A stretch of DNA of 6,886 nucleotides from JADLGF01 sp020849415 (GTDB taxonomy: Bacteria; Chloroflexota; Chloroflexia; Thermomicrobiales; UBA6265): positions 1 to 6,886 of the forward strand of contig JAPXTJ010000149.1 of assembly GCA_033812595.1 (NCBI GenBank), given 5' to 3'. Position 1 is the first letter of the stretch, and every line of letters starts with the position of its first letter. The notes beneath the pieces were generated by a model. The model ran no database searches. It was not told where the DNA came from and was given only the letters and a program-made list of their open reading frames with translations. This document shows positions 1-5,919 of this stretch, piece after piece. A program made the position numbers and the translations under genes.

Positions 1-145
1 CGATTTCCTCGCTGATGACGAATTGCTCGAGGTGACCCCGAAGAACCTGCGCCTGCGCAAGCGCCTGCTCACCCAGGACGAACGCGCCAAGGCCAAGAAG
101 CGCGCCGATATGGCCGCCCAGGCGGCGAACGCGCAGCGCGGGTAG
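1..145 (+). CDS. typA: TypA/BipA ribosome-associated GTPase, C-terminal end (5' part outside window)
   Basis: Only the last 47 codons are present, read in the frame beginning at base 2 and ending at TAG 143-145. The peptide contains DDELLEVTPKNLRLRKRLL, which matches the conserved C-terminal end of TypA/BipA translational GTPases (family pattern DDELVEVTP..IRLRKR). A basic, Ala/Lys/Arg-rich tail follows (AKAKKRADMAAQAANAQRG). In the family this C-terminal region contacts the ribosome, and the full protein is a cytoplasmic GTPase of about 600 residues that binds 70S ribosomes and matters in stress and cold adaptation. The GTPase domains lie upstream of this window. The gene is followed at 167 by the three-hairpin element rather than by a hairpin with a T-run, so how its transcript ends is unclear. 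Identity rests on a short but highly characteristic segment. Confidence 0.85.
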   Translation, partial: DFLADDELLEVTPKNLRLRKRLLTQDERAKAKKRADMAAQAANAQRG

Positions 146-166
146 ATATTACTAACGGAATTAAGC

Positions 167-287
167 CATTGGGTTCAAAACCCAATGCTGAGAACGGAAG
201 TGGCTCCGCCACTGGGGACGGGTGTGATTCTACCAATCCCAGCGGCGGAGCCGCTTCCGTTCTCAGCCTGTAGCTTCGAGCTACAGG
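167..287. repeat. Three abutting perfect or near-perfect hairpins (composite palindromic element)
   Basis: Hairpin 1: 167-175 pairs perfectly with 179-187 (CATTGGGTT/AACCCAATG, loop CAA). Hairpin 2: 187-210 pairs with 244-267, 24 nt with only a T/G wobble (201 against 253). After an A/C mismatch (211/243) the stem resumes at 212-217 with 237-242, giving arms of about 31 nt and a loop at 218-236. Hairpin 3: 267-275 pairs perfectly with 279-287 (CCTGTAGCT/AGCTACAGG, loop TCG). The hairpins share their boundary bases (187 and 267), and the layout is exactly symmetric: 21, 81 and 21 bp around a centre at 227. No T-run follows any stem, so this is not a canonical intrinsic terminator. It could be a dispersed palindromic repeat (REP- or MITE-like), an RNA 3' end or processing structure for typA, or a structured RNA. 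No coding sequence fits it. Confidence 0.85.
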
Positions 288-429
288 GAGACCGGCGACG
301 TCACCCCATGATGTATCTTTCCACCAGTGTCTCGGGTCGCCGTTTTGTCACGATTGCCGATTGATTGAACGTCTGATGGCGGCATCCCGCGCCGCTGATT
401 CCGCCCCACGGCGGCAGGTGGTCGCCTGA

Positions 430-2568
430 GTGACTGAAACGCCGATCGATTCGGCCAAACCTCCCCGCAGTCAGCGCACGCACCTCGTCACCGCTCTGAT
501 GGCGATCGGGTTGTTCGTCCTCCTGCTCGTTCCCCGCCTGGCCGATCTCGACGCTCTGATCACCCCCGATGAACCGCTCTGGGTCCAGCGTTCCGCCGCC
601 TTCTACGGCAGCCTGGCCGACGGATCGTTCGATCACCCCGATCGCGCCGTGCACCCGGGCGTGATGGTGATGTGGTCGAGCGTGCCGGTCTATGGCCTCG
701 TCTGGAACGAGGCCGCCGGCTACCTCGACTTCGAACTGGAGGGCGTTCGCGCGCTCGATGAGACGCAGCTGAAACTCGCCGAGCACGGCGAGTTACTGAT
801 CGACTTGCTGGTCGATCTGCGCCGTTCGCTCACAGTCTTCTCGGCGCTGGTGATGATCGCGCTCTTCTTCTGCCTCATCCCGCTGATCGGGCGTTGGCAG
901 GCGGCGGTGGCGGTTGCCTTCGTCGGGTTCGATCCGCTCCACATCGGCTTCACCCGTTTGCTCCACCTCGATGGCGTCTCCGCCAACCTGATGCTGGTAG
1001 TGATCGTCGCCTGGTGCGCCTGGGTAATGCGGGGTGACCGACGCTGGCTGATCCTCTCCGGCATCGCCACCGGCATGGCGATCATCACCCGGTCGGTGAA
1101 TCTCGCGATTCCCGGCATCATCGGGCTCTTCATCCTCATCGAATGGCTCCAGGCCTGGCGACAGGGCGGCGATCTTCGTCGCGAGTTCCTCCGCTACCTG
1201 AAGGCGTCTCTGGTGTGGGGTGGGGTGGCGCTGGTTACCGCCTTCGCACTCTGGCCGGGGTTGTGGACCTCGCCCTTCGACACGATCGAGATCGTACGCA
1301 GCGGACTCGATCTCGCCAGTTCGCCACACTCCCGGCAGGTGCTGTGGCGGGGTGAGGTGATCACCAGCGATCCCGGCTGGCTCTACTACCCGATCGTGCT
1401 CGTCTGGCGGATCAGCCCACTGACGCTGATCGGCGTTGTGCTGGCGGGAATCGCGGCGTACTACGCGCCAAGCGCCCGATTCCCGATCAACCGCCGGCTG
1501 GCGCTCTACCTGGCGATCATGGCGGGCAGTTACATCGTGGCGCTTACCTTTGCCGCCAAAAAACTCGATCGCTACCTGCTCCCGTCGCTGCTGGCGCTCG
1601 ATCTGCTGGCCATCCTCGGCTGGATCGCCTTCGCCGGCTGGATCGCCTCGAAGCTGGCCAGCGACCGGCAGCGGGTGAAACAGATTGCGATCGGCGCCGC
1701 CGTCGTCGTATTGGTGGCGCAGGGCGCCTACGCGGCGCAGTTCCGCCCCTTCTACATCGATGCCGCCACACCGCTGCTCGGCGGGACGGATGCCGCCGCA
1801 CGCTCGTTCTCGTTCGGTTGGGGCGAAGGCGGCAAGGAGATCGCGGCGGCGGTCAAGGAACTCCCCGATTGGGAAACGAGCCGGATCATCGCCGGACCCT
1901 GGCCGGTGACGATCTCCGGCTACCTGCCCATCACCATCCACCTGCCGGGCTATTCCGAGAGCTTCTCCGATCAGACCCTGAACTGGTTGCAGAGCGATTA
2001 CGTGATCGTGACGTCACACGATGTCCAGCGGCAGCTCTATGCCCCGGAGATTCTGGACTGGTTCGAACGCACCGAGCCGGTGAAGGTGGTGGAGCGAGAT
2101 GGCGAGGTGATCGCCCGCATCTACGATATCCGTGGTCAATTGCCGGACGCTTTTCTCACCAGCCCCGAATCACCGGCAGTGCGCTGGGGCAACGACCTGA
2201 TTGTGCTCGGCTACGATCTGCCTTCGATCGTGCGGCAGGGCCGCAATGCGCGCATCCACCTCTACTTCACCGCCGAAACCGCGGTCGCGTTCGAGGTGAA
2301 CGCCCAGGTTGTGTCAGCGGACGGAGAGATCGTCGGGGAGAACCTGGTGTCCGGCAGCCTGGGCGGAGGTGAAGCCGGGCCGCTCGACCTCGCCTTCAGC
2401 ATCGAACTGCCACCCGACCTGCCCGAAGGCGAGTACACCGTGCGCTACAGCGTGTCTGACAGCACCACCGGGCAGCCCCTGACCCCGACGCGTATCAACA
2501 CGGGCGAAGCGGTGTCGCTACCGGTCGAACTCGGCACGTTCCCGGTCGAAATCGTCCCGGAACCCTGA
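430..2568 (+). CDS. GT-C membrane glycosyltransferase, family 39 (PMT/ArnT-like), with C-terminal beta-sandwich domain
   Basis: A 712-residue polytopic protein. GTG at 430 directly follows an in-frame TGA (427-429), so no earlier start is possible; the ribosome site is weak (CAGGTGG, 415-421). TM helix 1 spans about 19-36 and leads into an outer loop with TPDEP (Asp47-Glu48), the acidic pair expected for GT-C catalysis, then HPG at 75-77. Further hydrophobic segments lie near 136-153, 185-200, 206-240, 259-277, 320-345, 358-376, 380-405 and 417-432. KKLDRYLLP at 377-385 resembles the basic RY..P motif of GT39 enzymes. An outer soluble part contains GWGEG (463-467). Residues about 584-712 look like a beta-sandwich (GNDLIVLGYDL...). 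GT39 enzymes transfer a sugar from a polyprenyl-phosphate donor to protein or lipid on the outer membrane face. The substrate here cannot be told. It stands alone between structured gaps, with no close operon partner. Confidence 0.85.
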   Translation: MTETPIDSAKPPRSQRTHLVTALMAIGLFVLLLVPRLADLDALITPDEPLWVQRSAAFYGSLADGSFDHPDRAVHPGVMVMWSSVPVYGLVWNEAAGYLDFELEGVRALDETQLKLAEHGELLIDLLVDLRRSLTVFSALVMIALFFCLIPLIGRWQAAVAVAFVGFDPLHIGFTRLLHLDGVSANLMLVVIVAWCAWVMRGDRRWLILSGIATGMAIITRSVNLAIPGIIGLFILIEWLQAWRQGGDLRREFLRYLKASLVWGGVALVTAFALWPGLWTSPFDTIEIVRSGLDLASSPHSRQVLWRGEVITSDPGWLYYPIVLVWRISPLTLIGVVLAGIAAYYAPSARFPINRRLALYLAIMAGSYIVALTFAAKKLDRYLLPSLLALDLLAILGWIAFAGWIASKLASDRQRVKQIAIGAAVVVLVAQGAYAAQFRPFYIDAATPLLGGTDAAARSFSFGWGEGGKEIAAAVKELPDWETSRIIAGPWPVTISGYLPITIHLPGYSESFSDQTLNWLQSDYVIVTSHDVQRQLYAPEILDWFERTEPVKVVERDGEVIARIYDIRGQLPDAFLTSPESPAVRWGNDLIVLGYDLPSIVRQGRNARIHLYFTAETAVAFEVNAQVVSADGEIVGENLVSGSLGGGEAGPLDLAFSIELPPDLPEGEYTVRYSVSDSTTGQPLTPTRINTGEAVSLPVELGTFPVEIVPEP

Positions 2569-2630
2569 GCCACTCACTCAATAGCGAATACCAGCCCTAC
2601 AACGATTGAGAACCTTCTCTATCACGATGT

Positions 2631-2736
2631 CTGGGGTCAGCCGTTAAAGAAAACCGCCGCGAAAGGGTGATTTCGCGGCGGTGGACCCCAGGGGATCTGA
2701 TCTCGTATTGAGTTATCAGGTTGGTCCACCGCCGCG
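2631..2736. repeat. Nested and alternative inverted repeats (attenuator-like)
   Basis: Three pairings share sequence. (a) The inner 12-bp stem, 2653-2664 with 2671-2682. (b) An outer 8-bp stem, CTGGGGTC 2631-2638 with GACCCCAG 2684-2691, which encloses the inner stem. (c) A 14-bp perfect inverted repeat, CGCGGCGGTGGACC at 2674-2687 with GGTCCACCGCCGCG at 2723-2736. Pairing (c) uses the same bases as the right arms of (a) and (b), so the folds exclude each other. The order on the minus strand (arm at 2736-2723 first, then 2687-2674, then the terminator arm followed by T-rich sequence) is that of an antiterminator preceding a terminator. The repeats are certain; a regulatory role is inference. 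Confidence 0.7.
2645..2682 (-). terminator. Intrinsic terminator-like hairpin reading on the minus strand
   Basis: Bases 2653-2664 pair perfectly with 2671-2682 (ACCGCCGCGAAA/TTTCGCGGCGGT, 12 bp, loop GGGTGA). Read on the minus strand, the stem is followed immediately by a T-rich tract (TTTTCTTT; the T-rich run begins in the last stem-flanking bases and extends to about 2645), which is the form of a rho-independent terminator. On the plus strand the stem is followed by GGACCCC, so it would not work that way for the upstream glycosyltransferase. Oddly, no convincing minus-strand gene lies above it. It may end an antisense or small RNA, or shield the glycosyltransferase gene from antisense transcription. 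Confidence 0.55.
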
Positions 2737-2757
2737 GGGGAATCATGGAGGTGTTTC

Positions 2758-2943
2758 TTGAGGGCTTTGGGAGGAGCCGGGTGGCTGCTCCGCGTAGGCG
2801 TTCTCGTATGTACTGATAGTAGAAAGCAGGTTTCACGCCAGATTGTCGGATTTGTCACGATTCTGTTACAAGAAATCGCGATATTCCTATGCCACTTGCG
2901 GCATGACCGCTCATCGGACCAATGGTCGCTCGTACCGAGGTGA
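2758..2943 (+). CDS. Doubtful small membrane protein, 61 residues (hypothetical)
   Basis: A possible TTG start at 2758 lies 4 nt after a strong ribosome-site-like GGAGGTG (2747-2753). The frame gives 61 residues and ends at TGA 2941-2943. The peptide has two hydrophobic stretches, about residues 4-18 (LGGAGWLLRVGVLVC) and 29-45 (IVGFVTILLQEIAIFLC), separated by a basic polar linker. I recognise no family. Against it: the TTG start, composition that shifts along its length (GC-rich start, AT-rich middle), and an overlapping alternative reading from ATG 2745 giving a 23-residue peptide that ends at 2816. It may simply be intergenic DNA without a stop. Confidence 0.15.
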   Translation: MRALGGAGWLLRVGVLVCTDSRKQVSRQIVGFVTILLQEIAIFLCHLRHDRSSDQWSLVPR

Positions 2944-3038
2944 TAGCCGGATCGGTTGACGACCTATGACCCCGCCCGTTCCCATCCTGTTTCCATTTTC
3001 GGTACGCTGTGCAGGAGACTATGCGTGCCGTTTCGCGC

Positions 3039-3047
3039 AGGGGAGAG
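3039..3047 (+). promoter_or_regulatory. Ribosome binding site deciding the M55 peptidase start
   Basis: AGGGGAGAG at 3039-3047 is purine-rich, and its GGAG core (3042-3045) ends 8 nt before the GTG at 3054, a good position. Earlier in-frame candidates fit less well: GTG 3009 has no nearby site, and ATG 3021 has AGGAG (3013-3017) only 3 nt away. The GTG 3054 start also makes the protein begin at MKVFISVDIEG, where M55 enzymes normally begin. Confidence 0.65.
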
Positions 3048-3053
3048 CTACCA

Positions 3054-3902
3054 GTGAAGGTCTTCATCTCGGTCGATATCGAAGGGATTTCCGGCGTCGT
3101 GCATGCCGACATGATGATGCCGGGCGAACCCGAGTACAACCGGGGGCGGGCGCTGATGGTTGGGGATGCCAACGCCGCCATCGAGGGCGCAGTGCGCGCT
3201 GGCGCTGATTACATCCTGGTGGCGGATGGCCATGGTCCGATGCGGAACATCAAGATCGAGGATCTCCACCCCGCCGCCCATCTCGTCACCGGCACCGCCG
3301 ATGCCCGCGATTACTGCCAGCTCGAAGGGGCGGACAGCGAAGCCTTCGACGCCGCCATCTTCGTCGGCTACCACGCCCAGGCGATGGCGGCCAACGCCAT
3401 CCACCCGCACACCATCGCCGGCAACGCCGTCTACGAACTGCGCATCAATGGCCAACCGCACGGCGAAACCGGACTCAACGCCGCCATCCTGGCCTCGCTC
3501 GGCATACCGACTGTCGCCCTGACCGGCGATGAAACGACCTGCGCCGAAGCGATCGATTACCTCGGCGACGCCATCGAAACCGTCGCGGTGAAGCGGGCGA
3601 CCGGTCGCAACACCGCCATCTGCCGCCCGCCCTCCGCCACCGGACCGGAGATCACCGCCGCCGTCGAACGGGCGCTCGGGAAGACCGGTGCGGTGACGCC
3701 GTACACCCCGGCCGGCGGCTTCGAACTGGAAGTCGATCTGCTCAATCTCGCCCAGGCGAATCGGGCCGCCCGCACCCAGGGCGTCGAGCGGACCGCGCCC
3801 TTGACCCTGCGCATCCTCGGCGAAACCCCCTGGCAGCAGTACGCGAATCTCTGGGCGGCGCTCCGCTCGGCCCTCTACGAACCGGCCTCCTTCCTGCGGT
3901 AA
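3054..3902 (+). CDS. M55 family zinc D-aminopeptidase (DppA-like)
   Basis: 282 residues from GTG 3054, close to the length of Bacillus subtilis DppA. The hallmarks are in place: SVDIEG with Asp8 and Glu10, DGHG with His60, GYHA with His107, HPHT with His119, and HGETGLN with Glu138. In DppA the equivalent Asp, Glu, His, His and Glu bind the two zinc ions, and the His corresponding to His119 is catalytic, so the enzyme looks intact. The family forms self-compartmentalised rings in the cytoplasm and removes N-terminal D-amino acids, such as D-Ala, from short peptides. This suggests use of peptidoglycan-derived peptides. In Bacillus the gene heads a dipeptide-permease operon; here no transporter genes are adjacent. 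A weak hairpin follows the stop (3908-3922). The symbol dppA is not assigned because the operon context is missing. Confidence 0.9.
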   Translation: MKVFISVDIEGISGVVHADMMMPGEPEYNRGRALMVGDANAAIEGAVRAGADYILVADGHGPMRNIKIEDLHPAAHLVTGTADARDYCQLEGADSEAFDAAIFVGYHAQAMAANAIHPHTIAGNAVYELRINGQPHGETGLNAAILASLGIPTVALTGDETTCAEAIDYLGDAIETVAVKRATGRNTAICRPPSATGPEITAAVERALGKTGAVTPYTPAGGFELEVDLLNLAQANRAARTQGVERTAPLTLRILGETPWQQYANLWAALRSALYEPASFLR

Positions 3903-3907
3903 CCGAT

Positions 3908-3922
3908 CGCTCCCTCGGGGCG
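3908..3922 (+). terminator. Weak hairpin just after the M55 gene
   Basis: CGCTCC (3908-3913) pairs with GGGGCG (3917-3922), six pairs including one G-U, around a three-base loop, 5 nt past the stop codon. Only TT follows, so termination would be inefficient or need another factor. It is listed because it is the only hairpin between the peptidase stop and the next promoter-like sequence. Confidence 0.2.
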
Positions 3923-3939
3923 TTGACGTGGTGAGTGTG

Positions 3940-3968
3940 CGCGGCGGCTGCGGACCGCCGCGTATACT
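3940..3968 (+). promoter_or_regulatory. Hairpin abutting a -10-like box upstream of the YbhN-uppP pair
   Basis: CGCGGCGG (3940-3947) pairs perfectly with CCGCCGCG (3955-3962) around a seven-base loop. TATACT, a good sigma-70-type -10 sequence, follows at once (3963-3968). Initiation near 3975 would give a leader of about 45 nt before ATG 4021. The expected -35 position falls inside the GC-only hairpin and does not resemble TTGACA. The TTGACG at 3923-3928 is too far away (34-bp spacer). An activator-dependent promoter or an operator hairpin are possible readings. The inverted repeat is certain; the promoter call is weak. Confidence 0.3.
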
Positions 3969-4020
3969 CGTCGGCGGTTCGTAGGGCGTTCTGCCCCCGC
4001 GTGGAGTTGGCGTTTCGGGC

Positions 4021-5040
4021 ATGTGGCGATCGTGGCGATTCTGGGCCGGGGTGGCGATAACCGTGATCCTGGTCGGCTACGCGCTGCGCGGCCAGGATTT
4101 CGGCGAGATGCGCGACGCCTTCCGCCGCTTCGATTACCGCTTCCTCGTGCCGGCGATTGCGCTCTACTTCGTCGGGGTCTGGTTCCGGGCGGTACGCTGG
4201 CGGATTCTGCTGAAGCCGGTTGCCGAAACCTCGACCCGTGAGGTGCTCCCGGTTGTCATCATCGGCTTCATGGCCAACAACCTGCTGCCATTCCGCGCCG
4301 GTGAGATCGCGCGCGCTTACGCCCTCTCGAAGAAAACCGGCGCCCGCAAAACCGCCGCCCTCGCCACCATCGCCGTCGAGCGCCTCTTCGACGGCATCAC
4401 CATGCTCGGGTTCATCCTTGGCGCGGCGACCGTCGTCAGCCTGACCAGCGATCTGCGGCACGTCGCGATCGTCGCCTTCATCGTCTTCACCGTCGGCATC
4501 CTGCTGCTGACACTGCTCACGGTCGGCGGCGACTTTCGCGACCGTCTCATCCAGATCGTGCTCGGACCGCTGCCGACCCAACTCGCCGATCGGGTCGAGC
4601 GGATGGCCGAATCGTTCCTCGCCGGACTCGGGGTGTTGCGGCGGCGGCGCGATCTGGCGGCGGTGGCGATCTGCTCGGTGCTCGCCTGGAGCTTCGAGGC
4701 CTCCATGTACTGGATGATCGCCCGCGGCTTCGATGACCCCCTGCCCGAAAAGATGACGGTGGCCGCGACTGCATTGACGACGGGCGTCGCCAACCTCGCC
4801 ACGCTCATTCCCTCGTCCCCCGGTTACGTCGGGCCGTTCGAAACGGGCGTGATGCTGGTGGTGGAGGGGGCGCTCGGGGTGCCGAGCGCGCTGGCGCTCT
4901 CCTATGCCTTCCTGGTCCACGCCGCGCTCTTCTTCCCGGTCACGATTGTGGGGTTGATCGTGACGTGGCGGGAGCGGATCAGCCTGCGCGCGATCCGCGA
5001 CGCCGAAGACGCATTCGAAGCCGCCGAGACGGCGGGCTAA
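4021..5040 (+). CDS. YbhN/UPF0104-type membrane protein (lysylphosphatidylglycerol synthase TM domain superfamily)
   Basis: A 339-residue polytopic membrane protein from ATG 4021; GGAG at 4003-4006 is a rather distant ribosome site. Family signatures in order: WFRAVRWRILLKP (54-66), MANNLLPFRAGEIARAY (84-100), ERLFDG (120-125) and PSSPGYVGPFE (264-274), with several hydrophobic helices between (about 9-21, 40-55, 126-140, 147-168, 212-230, 274-292 and 296-316). The domain is the membrane part of MprF-like flippase/synthases, but the C-terminal aminoacyltransferase domain is absent: the protein ends shortly after the last helix with a charged tail. It therefore should not be called an lysyl-phosphatidylglycerol synthase. 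Stand-alone members are poorly characterised and are proposed to handle lipids or lipid-linked sugars. It is 15 bp upstream of uppP and almost surely co-transcribed with it. Confidence 0.85.
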   Translation: MWRSWRFWAGVAITVILVGYALRGQDFGEMRDAFRRFDYRFLVPAIALYFVGVWFRAVRWRILLKPVAETSTREVLPVVIIGFMANNLLPFRAGEIARAYALSKKTGARKTAALATIAVERLFDGITMLGFILGAATVVSLTSDLRHVAIVAFIVFTVGILLLTLLTVGGDFRDRLIQIVLGPLPTQLADRVERMAESFLAGLGVLRRRRDLAAVAICSVLAWSFEASMYWMIARGFDDPLPEKMTVAATALTTGVANLATLIPSSPGYVGPFETGVMLVVEGALGVPSALALSYAFLVHAALFFPVTIVGLIVTWRERISLRAIRDAEDAFEAAETAG

Positions 5041-5055
5041 CAAGCGGGGCTGACC

Positions 5056-5919
5056 GTGGACCTTTCGTTTCTGGAAGCGATTTTGCTGGGATTGGTGCAG
5101 GGGCTGACCGAGTTCTTGCCGGTCTCGTCCTCCGGGCACCTGATCGTCATTCCCTGGCTCTTCAGCATTCCCTCGCCGGGTCTGGAGTTCGATGTTGCGC
5201 TCCACCTCGGCACGTTGGTGGCGGTGCTGGTTTATTTCCGGCACGATTTCATCGCGATGGCGCGTTCGATTCCGCGCGCTTTGCAGAATCCGCGCCAGCT
5301 CATCACTACCCCGGCCGAAACCGAGGAGGAGCGGAGCGCGAAGATGCTCTGGTTGATCGCGATCGGCTGCGTGCCGGGCGCGATCGTCGGGCTCACGCTC
5401 GAGAGCCGCATCGAGGAGTTCTTTCACGGCGACAACACCACCCGCGCGGTCGTGATCGTGGCGATCGCCATGATGCTGCTCGGTCTGCTGCTGCTCGCCG
5501 CCGAGCGGATCGCTCGTCACCGGCGTGATCTGCAGAGCCTGACCGTGGTCGATTCGATCGTGATCGGCTGCGCCCAGGCACTGGCGGCGCTGGTACCGGG
5601 GGTGTCGCGGAGTGGCGCGACCATCACCGCCGGTCTCTTCCGAGAGTTCAAACGCGCCGATGCCGCCCGCTTCTCGTTCCTGCTCGGCGCGCCGCTGATC
5701 GCCGGCGCGGGGGCGAAATCGCTGATCGAGATCATCGGCAGCGATTTCACGAACCGCGAGTACCTGATCTTCCTGACCGGCATCGTGACCGCGGCTGTGT
5801 CGGGGCTCTTCGCCATCGCCTTCCTGCTCCGCTTCCTGCAGAGCCGGAGTACGCTGGTGTTCGTCGCCTACCGCTTCCTCTTCGGCATCATGGTGATCCT
5901 GGTCGCGATCAGCCGCTGA
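5056..5919 (+). CDS. uppP: Undecaprenyl-diphosphatase UppP (BacA)
   Basis: 287 residues from GTG 5056, preceded by GGGG at 5046-5049; E. coli UppP has 273. The N-terminal motif LVQGLTEFLPVSSSGHL (13-29) carries Gln15 and Glu19 of the family (E/Q)xxxE pattern and His28. The second motif PGVSRSGATI (181-190) includes Arg185. Both form the active site facing the outer side of the membrane. Hydrophobic helices fill the rest, with a longer charged loop at about 70-95. The enzyme dephosphorylates undecaprenyl pyrophosphate to the monophosphate carrier used for peptidoglycan and other envelope polymers; overexpression in other bacteria gives bacitracin resistance. It is second in a two-gene unit after the YbhN-type gene. 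Its stop codon is 5 bp from that of the convergent minus-strand gene. Confidence 0.96.
   Translation: MDLSFLEAILLGLVQGLTEFLPVSSSGHLIVIPWLFSIPSPGLEFDVALHLGTLVAVLVYFRHDFIAMARSIPRALQNPRQLITTPAETEEERSAKMLWLIAIGCVPGAIVGLTLESRIEEFFHGDNTTRAVVIVAIAMMLLGLLLLAAERIARHRRDLQSLTVVDSIVIGCAQALAALVPGVSRSGATITAGLFREFKRADAARFSFLLGAPLIAGAGAKSLIEIIGSDFTNREYLIFLTGIVTAAVSGLFAIAFLLRFLQSRSTLVFVAYRFLFGIMVILVAISR

Larger units (their letters stand above)
2569..3053. other. 485-bp intergenic region, locally AT-rich and structured
   Basis: No convincing gene fills this gap. The left half (2631-2736) holds nested inverted repeats described separately. A GGAGGTG ribosome-site-like sequence lies at 2747-2753. Bases 2811-2890 contain 32 G/C in 80 by hand count (40%), clearly lower than the surrounding genes. 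They are followed by a short imperfect hairpin (ATGCC/GGCAT, 2889-2904). The promoter of the M55 peptidase should lie here, but I find no convincing -35/-10 pair: TTGACG at 2956-2961 has no suitable -10 at 16-18 bp. TTACAA at 2866-2871 with TATGCC at 2888-2893 (16-bp spacer) is a weak alternative. The AT-rich patch may be regulatory DNA or the remnant of an acquired element. Confidence 0.6.

Noticed and set aside
167..187. tRNA T-arm-like hairpin (GGGTTCAAAACCC)
   Set aside because: No acceptor stem, D-arm or anticodon arm can be fitted around it, and the stem extends to 9 bp as part of a larger symmetric palindrome.
793..1941. 382-codon minus-strand open frame inside the glycosyltransferase gene
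   Set aside because: Same antisense composition artefact; the plus-strand protein has clear membrane topology and GT-C motifs.
2777..2794. T-box-like GGGTGG...CCGCG
   Set aside because: The bulge sequence is too long (GGGTGGCTGCTCCGCG rather than GGGTGGNACCGCG), no stem I with specifier loop or following terminator is evident, and no aminoacyl-tRNA synthetase or amino-acid gene follows.
2597..2858. Two overlapping minus-strand frames of 79 and 73 codons in the large gap
   Set aside because: They run through the terminator stem and inverted repeats, have no recognisable domain and no good ribosome site, so the hairpins rather than coding constraint explain the sequence.
3009..3029. B12-box-like sequence (GCAGGAGACT) suggesting a cobalamin riboswitch before the peptidase
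   Set aside because: The other conserved cobalamin elements are missing in order and spacing: the only GCCACT is at 2891, too far away, and no GCAACTGT-type segment is seen. The match is better explained as purine-rich DNA near the start codon.
3923..3968. TTGACG at 3923 with TATACT at 3963 as a sigma-70 promoter
   Set aside because: The spacer is 34 bp, twice the usable length. Only the -10-like box was kept, with low confidence.
3742..5520. 592-codon minus-strand open frame antisense to the YbhN and uppP genes
   Set aside because: Its product is rich in Arg, His, Asp, Glu and Gln with low-complexity runs, as expected from the antisense frame of GC-rich genes. It overlaps well-recognised families on the other strand.
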